From assembly GCA_903906365.1 (NCBI GenBank), contig CAIVKC010000045.1, forward strand, positions 124,001 to 188,000: DNA of 64,000 bases. The letters are read 5' to 3'. Every line of letters starts with the position of its first letter. Positions within the stretch are counted from its first letter, which is position 1. A program made the translations under genes and the position numbers. The notes beneath the pieces were generated by a model that had not been told where the DNA came from, made no database searches, and saw only the letters and a list, made by a program, of their open reading frames with translations. The DNA is from an uncultured Bacteroidota bacterium (GTDB taxonomy: Bacteria; Bacteroidota; Bacteroidia; Chitinophagales; Chitinophagaceae). Positions 53,185-60,978 of the stretch are shown in pieces.

Positions 53185-54303
53185 ATGAAAAACAAACTGC
53201 CTAAAGCCGTGATATACGGTCTTGCGTTGTTGTTACTGCAATACCTCTACTCCTGTAAAAAAAGCGACACCCTATCTCCGATTAACCCTCCCCAGCGCCA
53301 GCCGGTTACCGTACCAGTTTATACGAAAGTACAGTTCAGCGGGACCTCGGCCCTCTCTGCAGCCAGGCAAAATCTGGTAGCGGGTGCAGCCGGAAATAAA
53401 ATTCTGTTTGCCGGCGGGTTTAACGGACCTTCCTTTTTTTCAACAGTGGATATTTTCGATGTGCCTACCGGTACCTGGACCTCGGCTATGCTCAATGGGG
53501 CCAGGGAGAACCTGTCGGCCGCGTCTGCCGGATCGAAAATAGCGTTTGCAGGAGGTTATTCCGGGGATTCCTATTCGTCCAATGTGGATATTTACGATGC
53601 CACATCCAATACCTGGTCCCAGGGGCAGTTGAGTGTGGCACGCCAGAACCTGGCGGCAGCCGGTGCCGGCAATAAAATCCTGTTTGCCGGTGGTTTCAAT
53701 CCCTCGGCCAATGCGGCTGACGTGGATATCTATGATGTATTGGCAGGAACCTGGACAACCAGCCAGCTGAGTGTGCCAAGGGCAATGCTTGCCGCAGCCG
53801 CTGCCGGCAATAAGATTGTCTTTGCAGGAGGCACCAATACCCGCACGGGCACCATATATGCAACTGTTGATATCTATGATGTAACTACCGGTGTCTGGTC
53901 GACTGCTACGCTCAGTGAAGCCAGGTACGGTCTGAGCGCAGCATCAGCTGGAACCAAGATCGTATTTGCCGGAGGTTCCAATGCTGCCGGAAATTCCTCC
54001 GCTGTCGATATTTATGACATATCTACCAACCGCTGGACTACCGCCACTTTGAGTGAGGCCAGGTACGGACTTTCTGCAGCAGGAGGGGGGACCAAGATTC
54101 TTTTTGCAGGAGGGTATAGTAACTCCCTTTCTTCCACAGTGGATATATACGATATTACCACCAACAGCTGGACCTCGGGCCAGTTGAGTGAAGCACGCGC
54201 CGGTCTGGCAGGGGCTTGTGCGGGAAACAAAATACTCTTTGGTGGGGGTTACCTAAGCTCCGATTTTTCAAAAACGGTGGACGTATTTACCCTTTCAAAT
54301 TAA
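53185..54303 (+). CDS. Kelch-like beta-propeller lipoprotein
   Basis: A 372-residue protein with a lipoprotein signal (LLLLQYLYSC, Cys about 24). After a Pro-rich linker it is built of seven repeats of about 47-50 residues, each with ARxxLxAAxAGxKIxFAGG and then VDIYDxxTxxWTxxxLS. The last repeat ends in VDVFTLSN, so the first blade is closed by the C-terminal strand, giving a seven-bladed propeller. Kelch propellers bind proteins or sugars, and galactose oxidase has the same fold, but no copper ligands are apparent here. The repeats are unusually uniform in DNA and protein, which suggests recent internal duplication. Confidence 0.85.
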   Translation: MKNKLPKAVIYGLALLLLQYLYSCKKSDTLSPINPPQRQPVTVPVYTKVQFSGTSALSAARQNLVAGAAGNKILFAGGFNGPSFFSTVDIFDVPTGTWTSAMLNGARENLSAASAGSKIAFAGGYSGDSYSSNVDIYDATSNTWSQGQLSVARQNLAAAGAGNKILFAGGFNPSANAADVDIYDVLAGTWTTSQLSVPRAMLAAAAAGNKIVFAGGTNTRTGTIYATVDIYDVTTGVWSTATLSEARYGLSAASAGTKIVFAGGSNAAGNSSAVDIYDISTNRWTTATLSEARYGLSAAGGGTKILFAGGYSNSLSSTVDIYDITTNSWTSGQLSEARAGLAGACAGNKILFGGGYLSSDFSKTVDVFTLSN

Positions 54304-54331
54304 TTAGCCCTGGTTCCGAGAGCTAAATAAT

Positions 54332-54359
54332 GGCAAAACCTTGTTTTGCCCTTTTTTTT
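54332..54359 (+). terminator. Terminator of the Kelch lipoprotein gene
   Basis: GGCAAAAC (54332-54339) pairs with GTTTTGCC (54343-54350) around CTT; eight T residues follow from 54352. It lies 28 bases after the stop. Confidence 0.92.
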
Positions 54360-54475
54360 GGCCCGACCCTCCCCGACAGGTGGCACAGCAGGGAAGACTG
54401 GGTTGATTTTGGAACCATAAAATTGTTTTGGAATAAAAAAATAAGGGGCATTTATCAAAGGGGCGGTCAGACTCC

Positions 54476-55309
54476 TTAAAACAGTTTGAGCTGCCGACCA
54501 AACGGCAGGGCCTGGGTCGCATTGTCTAAAACAGCGAATTGCGCGCTGTCTATGCAATAAACCGGGGTTTCTTCATAACGCGTAGCAATGATGATTTTCG
54601 TCTCTTTGGCATGGGGAGTGAACAGGGAACGAACCAGATCGGGATCATTGTTGTTTTTTGAGAGATGAGCCAGCAGGAGATGGCTCATGAAAGTCGGCCT
54701 GTGCCGGGTAAATAGTTCCAGAGCCTGATCATTGGATAAATGACCCATCCCTCCCGTTATGCGCTTTTTGAGGTAGGCCGGGTAGGATCCCTCCAACAAC
54801 ATCTTTACGTCATAATTAGATTCCAGGAATGCGGCATGACAAACCTTAAAATAGCGAATCAGGTTGTCACAGATTATCCCGATGTCTGTAAAAACACCGA
54901 TGGTCAGGTGTCCGTCCGAAATGACAAAGCTGTATGGATCGGAGGCATCATGATACTTTGGAAACGCCGTAATACGCAGCTGACCGATGGCTACCGGCAG
55001 GTGGGGGGAGAACGCATAAACCTGGTCCTTATTGAGTACAAGCCGGCCGTTTTGAAGGGTATTGGGGGTAATATATACGGGAAGTTGGTATTTTTTGGAA
55101 AGTACCTCCAGTCCATGGATGTGGTCTGCATGCTCATGGGAAATAAAGATGGCTTTGACCAAATGCATAGAGAGCCCCAGGCGCTTCATCCTCTTTTCGG
55201 TTTCCCTGCAGGATAAACCGGCATCCACAAGCACAGCTTCCTTGTCATTCCCTACATAATAGCAGTTTCCATTGCTTCCGGAATTCAGAGAGGCGATATC
55301 TAAAGGCAT
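54476..55309 (-). CDS. MBL-fold metallo-hydrolase, WalJ/YycJ type
   Basis: The frame opens at 55414, but MPLDIASLNSGSNGNCYYVG at 55309 is the standard start; 277 residues. LASLNSGSNGNCYYVG-type start, FISHEHADHIHGLEVL (metal-binding HxHxDH) and ITGGMGHLSNDQALEL are features of the YycJ/WalJ group. These enzymes are thought to act as 5'-3' DNA or RNA exonucleases; in Firmicutes walJ belongs to the walRK operon, which is not present here. The gene stands alone and is preceded by the short transcription unit described at 55449-55620. Confidence 0.9.
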   Translation of the reverse strand: MPLDIASLNSGSNGNCYYVGNDKEAVLVDAGLSCRETEKRMKRLGLSMHLVKAIFISHEHADHIHGLEVLSKKYQLPVYITPNTLQNGRLVLNKDQVYAFSPHLPVAIGQLRITAFPKYHDASDPYSFVISDGHLTIGVFTDIGIICDNLIRYFKVCHAAFLESNYDVKMLLEGSYPAYLKKRITGGMGHLSNDQALELFTRHRPTFMSHLLLAHLSKNNNDPDLVRSLFTPHAKETKIIIATRYEETPVYCIDSAQFAVLDNATQALPFGRQLKLF

Positions 55310-55441
55310 AAGACTAATTAGCCGGCAATTTATGTTATTATAGGCTGGGGCTGCTAATAAATTCGCCGGCAGATTTTGGCAAAATATCGCCCCCCTGGTA
55401 AGCATAGCCCGCAATTTTCTTTACCGTGGCAAATGCCTGGC

Positions 55442-55469
55442 ATAAAAAACCACTACCATCGGTAGTGGT
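55442..55469 (-). terminator. Strong terminator of a short transcription unit
   Basis: ACCACTACC (55449-55457) pairs with GGTAGTGGT (55461-55469) with a three-base loop; on the minus strand TTTTTTATG follows. It is 133 bases ahead of the WalJ-type gene and does not follow any ordinary gene on this strand. Confidence 0.85.
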
Positions 55470-55511
55470 CCCGGAAATGATTCCGGCAGATATTTGAATG
55501 GAGTAACCCGG

Positions 55512-55559
55512 TCAGGCGATACCAACCGAAGGTTTCCATGAATGATCTGTAGATAGCAT
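55512..55559 (-). CDS. Possible 15-codon small ORF with a strong ribosome-binding site
   Basis: ATG at 55559 opens a frame of 15 codons (MLSTDHSWKPSVGIA). AGGAGG lies at 55570-55565, five bases upstream, a near-perfect Shine-Dalgarno that is rare in this phylum. A promoter (TTTTG 55620-55616, 20 bases, TAATTTTA 55595-55588) precedes it and a terminator follows at 55469. The peptide has no known match by eye; it could be a leader peptide, a small toxin or chance inside a small RNA. Another hairpin, CCGGAA/TTCCGG (55471-55486), lies between ORF and terminator. Confidence 0.4.
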   Translation of the reverse strand: MLSTDHSWKPSVGIA

Positions 55560-55587
55560 GAATACCTCCTTTTTCTTTGATGAATGA

Positions 55588-55620
55588 TAAAATTATAAAA
55601 AGAACCATTGAATAACAAAA
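55588..55620 (-). promoter_or_regulatory. Bacteroidota-type promoter of the short transcription unit
   Basis: On the minus strand TTTTG (55620-55616) is followed after 20 bases by TAATTTTA (55595-55588), one mismatch from TAnnTTTG. Transcription would begin near 55582 and run about 140 bases to the terminator. Confidence 0.6.
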
Positions 55621-55731
55621 CCTAATTCCTTTTTTTGGGATCATATGCCGGCTCCGTGAACTCACGCCCGCCCGCCGGCAGTCCCGGGTTAAAATTAGGC
55701 CCTTGTAAGCACGGACCCTTTCCTTCATTAA

Positions 55732-55759
55732 AAAGGCCGGGGTAATCACCCCGGCCTTT
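55732..55759 (-). terminator. Terminator of the T9SS cargo gene
   Basis: AAAGGCCGGGGT (55732-55743) pairs perfectly with ACCCCGGCCTTT (55748-55759), with a four-base loop and T tract on the minus strand. Confidence 0.92.
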
Positions 55760-55784
55760 ATCCCAACCTGATGAGCAGGCTTAA

Positions 55785-57104
55785 TTATCTGACTTTAATG
55801 AATTTACGGGCTGTTGATTGAGAACCTGCGACCACCCTGACGATATAGGTTCCCTGGGGAAGTTCTGCTACATGAATGGTTTCCGTTTGCGGGGCAGAAC
55901 CGTTGGTCTTGATATGGACCAGGCTGCCATTGAGGCTGTATACGCTGTAGGTGACCGCCTTGTTTTGCCATCCGGCGGGGATGGAAACCTGCAGATCCGT
56001 TGTAGTGGGGTTGGGGAAAGTAGAAACGGTAAGCTGCTCTGATTCATTTTCATTTCTTACAGTAACTACTTCAGAATAAAGGTACTTACCATTCATATCT
56101 ACCATTCTCAAGCGATAGTATATGATCCCCGCGCTGGCGGTTCCAATCTTATCATCGAAATGGTAATTTTGCTTGATTCCGCTATTGCCATCTGCGATTA
56201 CAATACCCTGTTCATCGTAGGACTGACCATCAAAACTACGCTCTACTTCAAAATGACTGGCTTCCCTTTCCATGGTTGTTACCCAATTGAGGGATACTCC
56301 ATCACTGTTAATATTCTTTTGGGCTGTAAAAGATTCCAGAAACACAGGCAACAGGTTAAAGATGGCGGAATAGTTGAATTTCTGAAACCAAAGGCAATTC
56401 ATACGGTTGGCAGCACCGGTAGAACCGGAGGTAATCTGGGCTCCGTACCTGATGGTAATAGAGCTCACGTTCAGGTATTTTGCGGTTACCATCACGGTTT
56501 GATTGGTTGTATCGATACCGGGTGCGTTGAAAGTAGGCGCTGTGAATTTTTCGCCGCTGATAATGGTGCCTGCGCTTCCTGCCACACCGATTGTATCGGT
56601 AACCATCCCGCGAGTGAGGCTGCTGGGACTGTTTTCAGTATAAGTTGCAGAACCAAGGGCCGTGAACTGCTCCTGAAGGGTACCACCGTCACCATCTACG
56701 TCAACGGCAGTTATGTAAACACTGTCCTGCACGAGGGGCGCCAGGGTGCCCGGCTTAACAAACTGAATGTTGAATTCCATCCACCAGCTGGCTGGACCGC
56801 TTGCATTTCCGCCGTTATAGGTAACCATTGGCTGAAAAGCCTTTCCATAACCGGAACCGGTCATATCCACCGTGTCCAGGGAGACAAGGTTTGAAGACCT
56901 CTTATTAATCGTCACCAGGGCGTCTACGCCCGAGGCAACATTTGAAAATTTGTACACTGCACCATCAGCACCATTCGTACCAGAATACAGTACGGGGTTT
57001 TGAAAGCTATAATTTTGAGAAAAGGAAAATGCGCTGATTAAGCAACTGGCAAATAAAAGAAGCGCTTTTTTGGTAAGGGTCTGGGTTGTGTTGATTTGTT
57101 TCAT
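55785..57104 (-). CDS. T9SS-exported protein with C-terminal sorting domain
   Basis: The frame extends to 57143, but MKQINTTQTLTKKALLLFASCLISAFSFSQ at 57104 begins a proper signal peptide; 439 residues. The first 220 residues form a beta-rich domain with Gly/Asn-rich loops and the Asp-rich ITAVDVDGDGGTL, possibly calcium binding. A linker (FLESFTAQKNINSDGVSLNWVTTMEREASHFEVERS) typical of Bacteroidota cell-surface proteins follows. The end (FPNPTTTDLQVSIP to RKFIKVR) is a type A T9SS sorting domain, so the protein crosses the outer membrane. No catalytic domain was recognised. Confidence 0.88.
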   Translation of the reverse strand: MKQINTTQTLTKKALLLFASCLISAFSFSQNYSFQNPVLYSGTNGADGAVYKFSNVASGVDALVTINKRSSNLVSLDTVDMTGSGYGKAFQPMVTYNGGNASGPASWWMEFNIQFVKPGTLAPLVQDSVYITAVDVDGDGGTLQEQFTALGSATYTENSPSSLTRGMVTDTIGVAGSAGTIISGEKFTAPTFNAPGIDTTNQTVMVTAKYLNVSSITIRYGAQITSGSTGAANRMNCLWFQKFNYSAIFNLLPVFLESFTAQKNINSDGVSLNWVTTMEREASHFEVERSFDGQSYDEQGIVIADGNSGIKQNYHFDDKIGTASAGIIYYRLRMVDMNGKYLYSEVVTVRNENESEQLTVSTFPNPTTTDLQVSIPAGWQNKAVTYSVYSLNGSLVHIKTNGSAPQTETIHVAELPQGTYIVRVVAGSQSTARKFIKVR

Positions 57105-57484
57105 GGTTGGGATTTGAGTATATAAAAGCCAATATGCTGCCATAATTATAAATACCTAGTATACATATGGTTATACGTTTATGACTTGACAAAATATTCC
57201 CATATTGGGAAAATTGATCTCATTTAGGAACATATTTCATGACTGGAATGCTGGAAAGAATGATCAGGGGAGTGGAAAAGGGTCCTTTGGTATCCTTATA
57301 TTGATTAATTGATTAAAAGAAGTTCCCACAGAAGGAATTGTCCTGAATTTGGATGCTAAGGGGAAACCAATAAATACTAATAAGTGACAAATGCTTTCCA
57401 TTAAGAGGTCAAACCATTCTTTTCTTATAACGGCTTATGCCTGCTGTAGTGAAGGCGAAACTGTCCGGTTTTTGCAGTTTGGCT
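57105..57484. other. Intergenic region between T9SS cargo and Crp/Fnr genes
   Basis: About 380 AT-rich bases. The only clear structure is the palindrome TTCCC-ATATT-GGGAA at 57197-57211, some 95 bases ahead of the T9SS start, which could be an operator. No gene is seen. Confidence 0.4.
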
Positions 57485-58045
57485 TTATCTGGAATGTATA
57501 TTGCTCAAAGTGACTTCTGAAATGCCGATATAGGAGGCCAGGAATTTTCTTGGAACTCTTTGTAAGATGTCCGGTTCGTTTTTTAACAGATATTCATACC
57601 GTTTCTTGGCTTTAAGGGAGCGAATTGACATGGCACGGCGTTCACTTTTTTGATAATAAGAGGTAATTAATTTACGTCCGTTTATATTAAATGACACGAA
57701 TCGTTGATAGATATCTTCCAGTTCATTATAAGTTAAATAGTACACAGCGGTTTCTTCGAGCGCCTGAATACTTTCCGTGCTTATGATTTGATCAAAGAAA
57801 CTGTTTACGGAGATGGCTATGTCCCCCTCTTTCATAAACCAGGCCGATATGTCCTTATTATCTTCGGTATAATAGCAACGGACTAAGCCCTTTTCAATAA
57901 AAAAAATATGGCGGGAGATATGCCCTTTTTTGAGTAAATAGGTTCCTTTCTTGAACGTTTTGTATTGTAGAATAGCCAGGAGGTGGTTTTGTAATTCATC
58001 GGGTATCACATGAATCTTATTCAAAAATGTCATTAGACTATGCAT
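57485..58045 (-). CDS. Crp/Fnr-family regulator
   Basis: A 186-residue protein. The cyclic-nucleotide-like domain (residues 1-120) has YLLKKGHISRHIFFIEKGLVRCYYTED and ISAWFMKEGDIAIS, where the Arg/Ser contacts of CRP are not kept, so cAMP binding is unlikely. The short C-terminal HTH is LQRVPRKFLASYIGISEVTLSNIHSR. Such Bacteroidota Crp/Fnr proteins without the full winged helix are very common and mostly uncharacterised. The start at 58045 follows AT-rich sequence. Regulon unknown; the T9SS gene downstream is one candidate. Confidence 0.88.
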   Translation of the reverse strand: MHSLMTFLNKIHVIPDELQNHLLAILQYKTFKKGTYLLKKGHISRHIFFIEKGLVRCYYTEDNKDISAWFMKEGDIAISVNSFFDQIISTESIQALEETAVYYLTYNELEDIYQRFVSFNINGRKLITSYYQKSERRAMSIRSLKAKKRYEYLLKNEPDILQRVPRKFLASYIGISEVTLSNIHSR

Positions 58046-59236
58046 ATTTTGCCAATGTTTGGTTTAAGTATAAAAGAAGTCATCGGCAACAATCTTTCAA
58101 TCTGAATATAAATATACCTGCTCTGTTTTTTAAAAAAGAACCTGGCACCTAAAAAATAGGGGTAATATTGGTTTTATAAGAGAAAGAAATTAGAAGATTG
58201 TAAGTACAAATAACGGATAAGTATATACTATATAGAATGAATGCTATTTATATTTAATTTTTTAGTTTTGAATTTGAAAAGATTGATCAATGAAAAGGTC
58301 GCCGTTTCCTTTATCAGCGAAACGATATCTTCAGCATGTCGATGAGGGAGGGGCAGATTTGGACAAGGTTCTTTTTGACTTCATTGGGGAGGGGCTTCAT
58401 TGGATTTCCCCCGACCCCGGGATTTCAACCACTTTACTTCGTGTCCGCATAAAACCCCTCTGAAATGAGGTTAATCAAGGGGGCAAGGACTGCACATTCA
58501 TTAAGCGGACAATAGGGTTAAATTTTCAGTTTCGTAAATAGTAAGATTTTGACTAAAAGAAGTAATTTATGCAGAAACTACCACAGAATGCCATCCTTTT
58601 CTCCCTAGTATGCCGCCATATTCAAATGGCTGGCCTGTAATGATGGTAGATTCACCCCATGGTAAGACCCGCTTTTTATGGCTGCTTTGTCTGGTCATTC
58701 CGGAAATAGGGTTGAAGTGATGGACGGTTTAATGGCAGGCATTGTTCCCCTCATGATGATGGTTTTCCGATTTGATGGCCTTTCAGCAGGAAGTTTTATA
58801 ATACAGCCTGGTTGATTTGTTTTACTCTACCCTTTCTGCCATGCTGTAGAATCAAGGAGTGAAAATACCTGCCAAGGGGGGTGTTTTCACCTCTAAAGTA
58901 CATTCAGGCAGACAGTAAATTTGCAATGATACCATTCACTGTTACACCGTATCTATGGTTTTGATCAAGCCAGTATTTCCGCGGGTGGCTATGATTGAAA
59001 ACCAGTGCATCAAAGGCAGCCTTGCTTATAGCTTGGCTGCCTTCTTTGTCTCTATAAATGAATTGCTGGTCAATGAAAGCAAAGCGGGAGAATTATACAT
59101 AAATCCGAGGTCAGGTATGAAGCCTTTTCGGCAACTGTTTTGCCAGTTCCCTTTAGCCTGTCTGCACGGCATTCGTTTGATGTAAAATTCATTCAGTGAG
59201 TATGATACACACCAAACAGGATGAGGGAGAATAGAA
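58046..59236. other. Gene-poor region of about 1.2 kb
   Basis: No normal gene is visible. A 57-codon frame starts at 58290 and is listed separately. The frame 58955-59185 (plus) and short minus-strand frames around 58900-59050 show no recognisable domain. The region mixes AT-rich parts (58100-58280) with near-average parts, which may be remnants of decayed genes. No insertion-sequence ends or repeats were found. Confidence 0.45.
58290..58463 (+). CDS. Possible small protein of 57 residues
   Basis: ATG at 58290, after an AT-rich leader with TTTTG and A-rich context, opens 57 codons ending at TGA 58461-58463. The translation (MKRSPFPLSAKRYLQHVDEG to LLRVRIKPL) is balanced in composition, with an amphipathic helix-like middle (GGADLDKVLFDFIGEG). 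It has no recognised family. It may be a real small gene or a remnant of a longer one. Confidence 0.3.
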   Translation: MKRSPFPLSAKRYLQHVDEGGADLDKVLFDFIGEGLHWISPDPGISTTLLRVRIKPL

Positions 59237-59629
59237 TTAATAAGTATAAGCCGTAACGGTAAATTGGACAAAGTCCTTTTTTATTTTATCAAACGATTTT
59301 CTGAAAGCAAGGTACCTTTTCTTGAGGTCCGTATGTTTGTCTTCCAAAAAGGTTTTACGGCTTAATGAACTCATTTGCCTGGCATCCGCGGCCAATTTCA
59401 TCTTTAGCAGGTGCATGACATGTTTAAGTTCGTCCATTTCCATTCTTTGTTGCACAAAGTCCTTCTTGAAACGATCAGAATCATTTTTTACCTGGGCGTT
59501 TATTTTCTTTCCTTGTAACTCTTCCAGATAGTCTCCAAATATCCGCAGGATCGTAATATCATTGTTTAATTCGGCAATCCAGAGCCTGTAGCGTAAGTGG
59601 AGGCTCATGAATGTGGGTGTATTGGGCAT
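59237..59629 (-). CDS. Small coiled-coil protein, unknown function
   Basis: A 130-residue protein dominated by charged helices: LEELQGKKINAQVKNDSDRFKKDFVQQRMEMDELKHVMHLLKMKL and LEDKHTDLKKRYLAFRKSFDKIKKDF. The heptad-like spacing suggests a helical hairpin or coiled coil. No signal peptide, Cys or membrane segment. Cytosolic, function unknown. Codon use is like the neighbours and length is stable, which supports a real gene. Confidence 0.62.
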   Translation of the reverse strand: MPNTPTFMSLHLRYRLWIAELNNDITILRIFGDYLEELQGKKINAQVKNDSDRFKKDFVQQRMEMDELKHVMHLLKMKLAADARQMSSLSRKTFLEDKHTDLKKRYLAFRKSFDKIKKDFVQFTVTAYTY

Positions 59630-60011
59630 AGCAATTTTTTAGAGAAGCGACTTATTAATTAAATCTGGAGAAAGTTAATTCAAAATTTACAGATGTCCTT
59701 ATTTTATAACATTTAAAGAAATGAGAAACTATCAAAAATGGTTCATCCAGCGAGATAATCCGGTGGCAAGGGATGGATCAATTAAGCAAGGCTTAGCTGA
59801 ATGGTTGCCGGTGTTTTAGCTGATCCTTGATAACAGGCTGCCAATTTTCGTTTTTTGTTTACCCATATTGTGTATCTTAGAACCATGACTTGTAAGCATG
59901 TAAATTATTTTTAATCAGTTGTTTATATGGTTGGATCCACACGCAGGATTCAGTGGCCAAGGGCGAAAAAATGCTATTTATCGATAACTAACGCACTAAA
60001 AATAACCGGAT
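59630..60011. other. Intergenic region ahead of the carbohydrate-oxidation genes
   Basis: About 380 bases, AT-rich. A 32-codon frame (59721-59819, plus, MRNYQKWFIQRDNPVARDGS start) has a good A-rich start context but no other support. TATCTTAG near 59873 after a TTTTTTG could be a promoter with too short a spacer (15). The downstream gene starts at 60012. Confidence 0.35.
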
Positions 60012-60926
60012 ATGGTCAAATCATCCAGAAGGCAATTTTTACAGGCTTCTGCCGCAATTATGGCAAGCTACTATGTCTCTTCGGCATTTAAGCGTTTAGG
60101 ACCAAAACTGAATTTGTCCTTTTCTACCCTGGGCTGCCCGGATTGGGAATTCCGGAAAATCGTGGATTTTGCCTCGGCCCACCAGTACAGTGGCCTTGAG
60201 ATCCGGGGTATCCAAAGACAAATGGATCTTCCCCTGTGTGAGATATTCAGTAGTCCGCAAAACAAAAGGGATACGATGAATATGATGCGCGACTATGGCC
60301 TCCAATTTGTAGACCTCGGGTCATCTGCTACCTTACATTTTTCCGATCCAAAGGAACGCTCCAAGAACCTGGACGAAGGGCGACGGTTTATTGATTTGGC
60401 CCAGGAACTTAATTGTCCATTTGTACGGGTGTTTCCTAACCTCTTTCCCAAGGACCGTGAAAAAAAGGAAACCATGGACCTGATTATTAAGGGCCTGCTG
60501 GAATTAGGGGAACATGCAAAGGGCAGCCAGGTATCTGTATTGATCGAATCCCATGGCGACCTGATTCATACTGCGGATTTGGAAACCGTCATGCGGGCTG
60601 CAGGGAATGAACATACAGGTATGATTTGGGATATTACCAATATGTGGACGGCCGGCCGGGAGGCGCCTTCCTTTGTGTATGAAAGGTTGAAGACGTTTAT
60701 CCGACATACCCATGTCAAAGATGCCCAACTGGTTGGAAACGACCTTCATTATACATTGCTCGGCCAGGGAGAGGTGCCTGTCATGGATGCCCTTGACCTG
60801 TTACGGGACGGGGGATATAAAGGATATTATAGTTTTGAGTGGGAAAAGTTATGGCACCCTGAAATACTGGCTCCTGAAATAGCCATCGCTGATTTCTCGG
60901 AAAAAATGTACGCCCATTTCAAATAG
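60012..60926 (+). CDS. Sugar phosphate isomerase/epimerase family protein (TIM barrel), exported
   Basis: A 304-residue protein with a Tat-like signal (SSRRQFLQASAAIMASYYVSS). The xylose-isomerase-like TIM barrel shows LSFSTLGCPDWEF, YSGLEIRGI, FVRVFPNLFP, VLIESHGDL (metal-binding Glu/His), MIWDITNMW, FIRHTHVKDAQ (metal His) and YYSFEWEKLWHP. These are the typical metal ligands of the family. Such exported proteins accompany GMC dehydrogenases in glycoside 3-oxidation pathways, where they can act as 3-keto-glycoside epimerases or lyases. The GMC gene follows after 52 bases. Confidence 0.88.
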   Translation: MVKSSRRQFLQASAAIMASYYVSSAFKRLGPKLNLSFSTLGCPDWEFRKIVDFASAHQYSGLEIRGIQRQMDLPLCEIFSSPQNKRDTMNMMRDYGLQFVDLGSSATLHFSDPKERSKNLDEGRRFIDLAQELNCPFVRVFPNLFPKDREKKETMDLIIKGLLELGEHAKGSQVSVLIESHGDLIHTADLETVMRAAGNEHTGMIWDITNMWTAGREAPSFVYERLKTFIRHTHVKDAQLVGNDLHYTLLGQGEVPVMDALDLLRDGGYKGYYSFEWEKLWHPEILAPEIAIADFSEKMYAHFK

Positions 60927-60978
60927 TGCAGGGGGACTTTTTGCCTGATTATTCAACCATTAAAAATATTGAAACATT

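Noticed and set aside
58955-59185. 76-codon plus-strand frame in the gene-poor region
   Set aside because: No domain, no leader signals, and an overlapping minus-strand frame is equally open; treated as chance.
59721-59819. 32-codon frame with an A-rich start context
   Set aside because: Only the start context supports it. There is no terminator, ribosome site or known peptide family, so it is mentioned in the intergenic note but not called.
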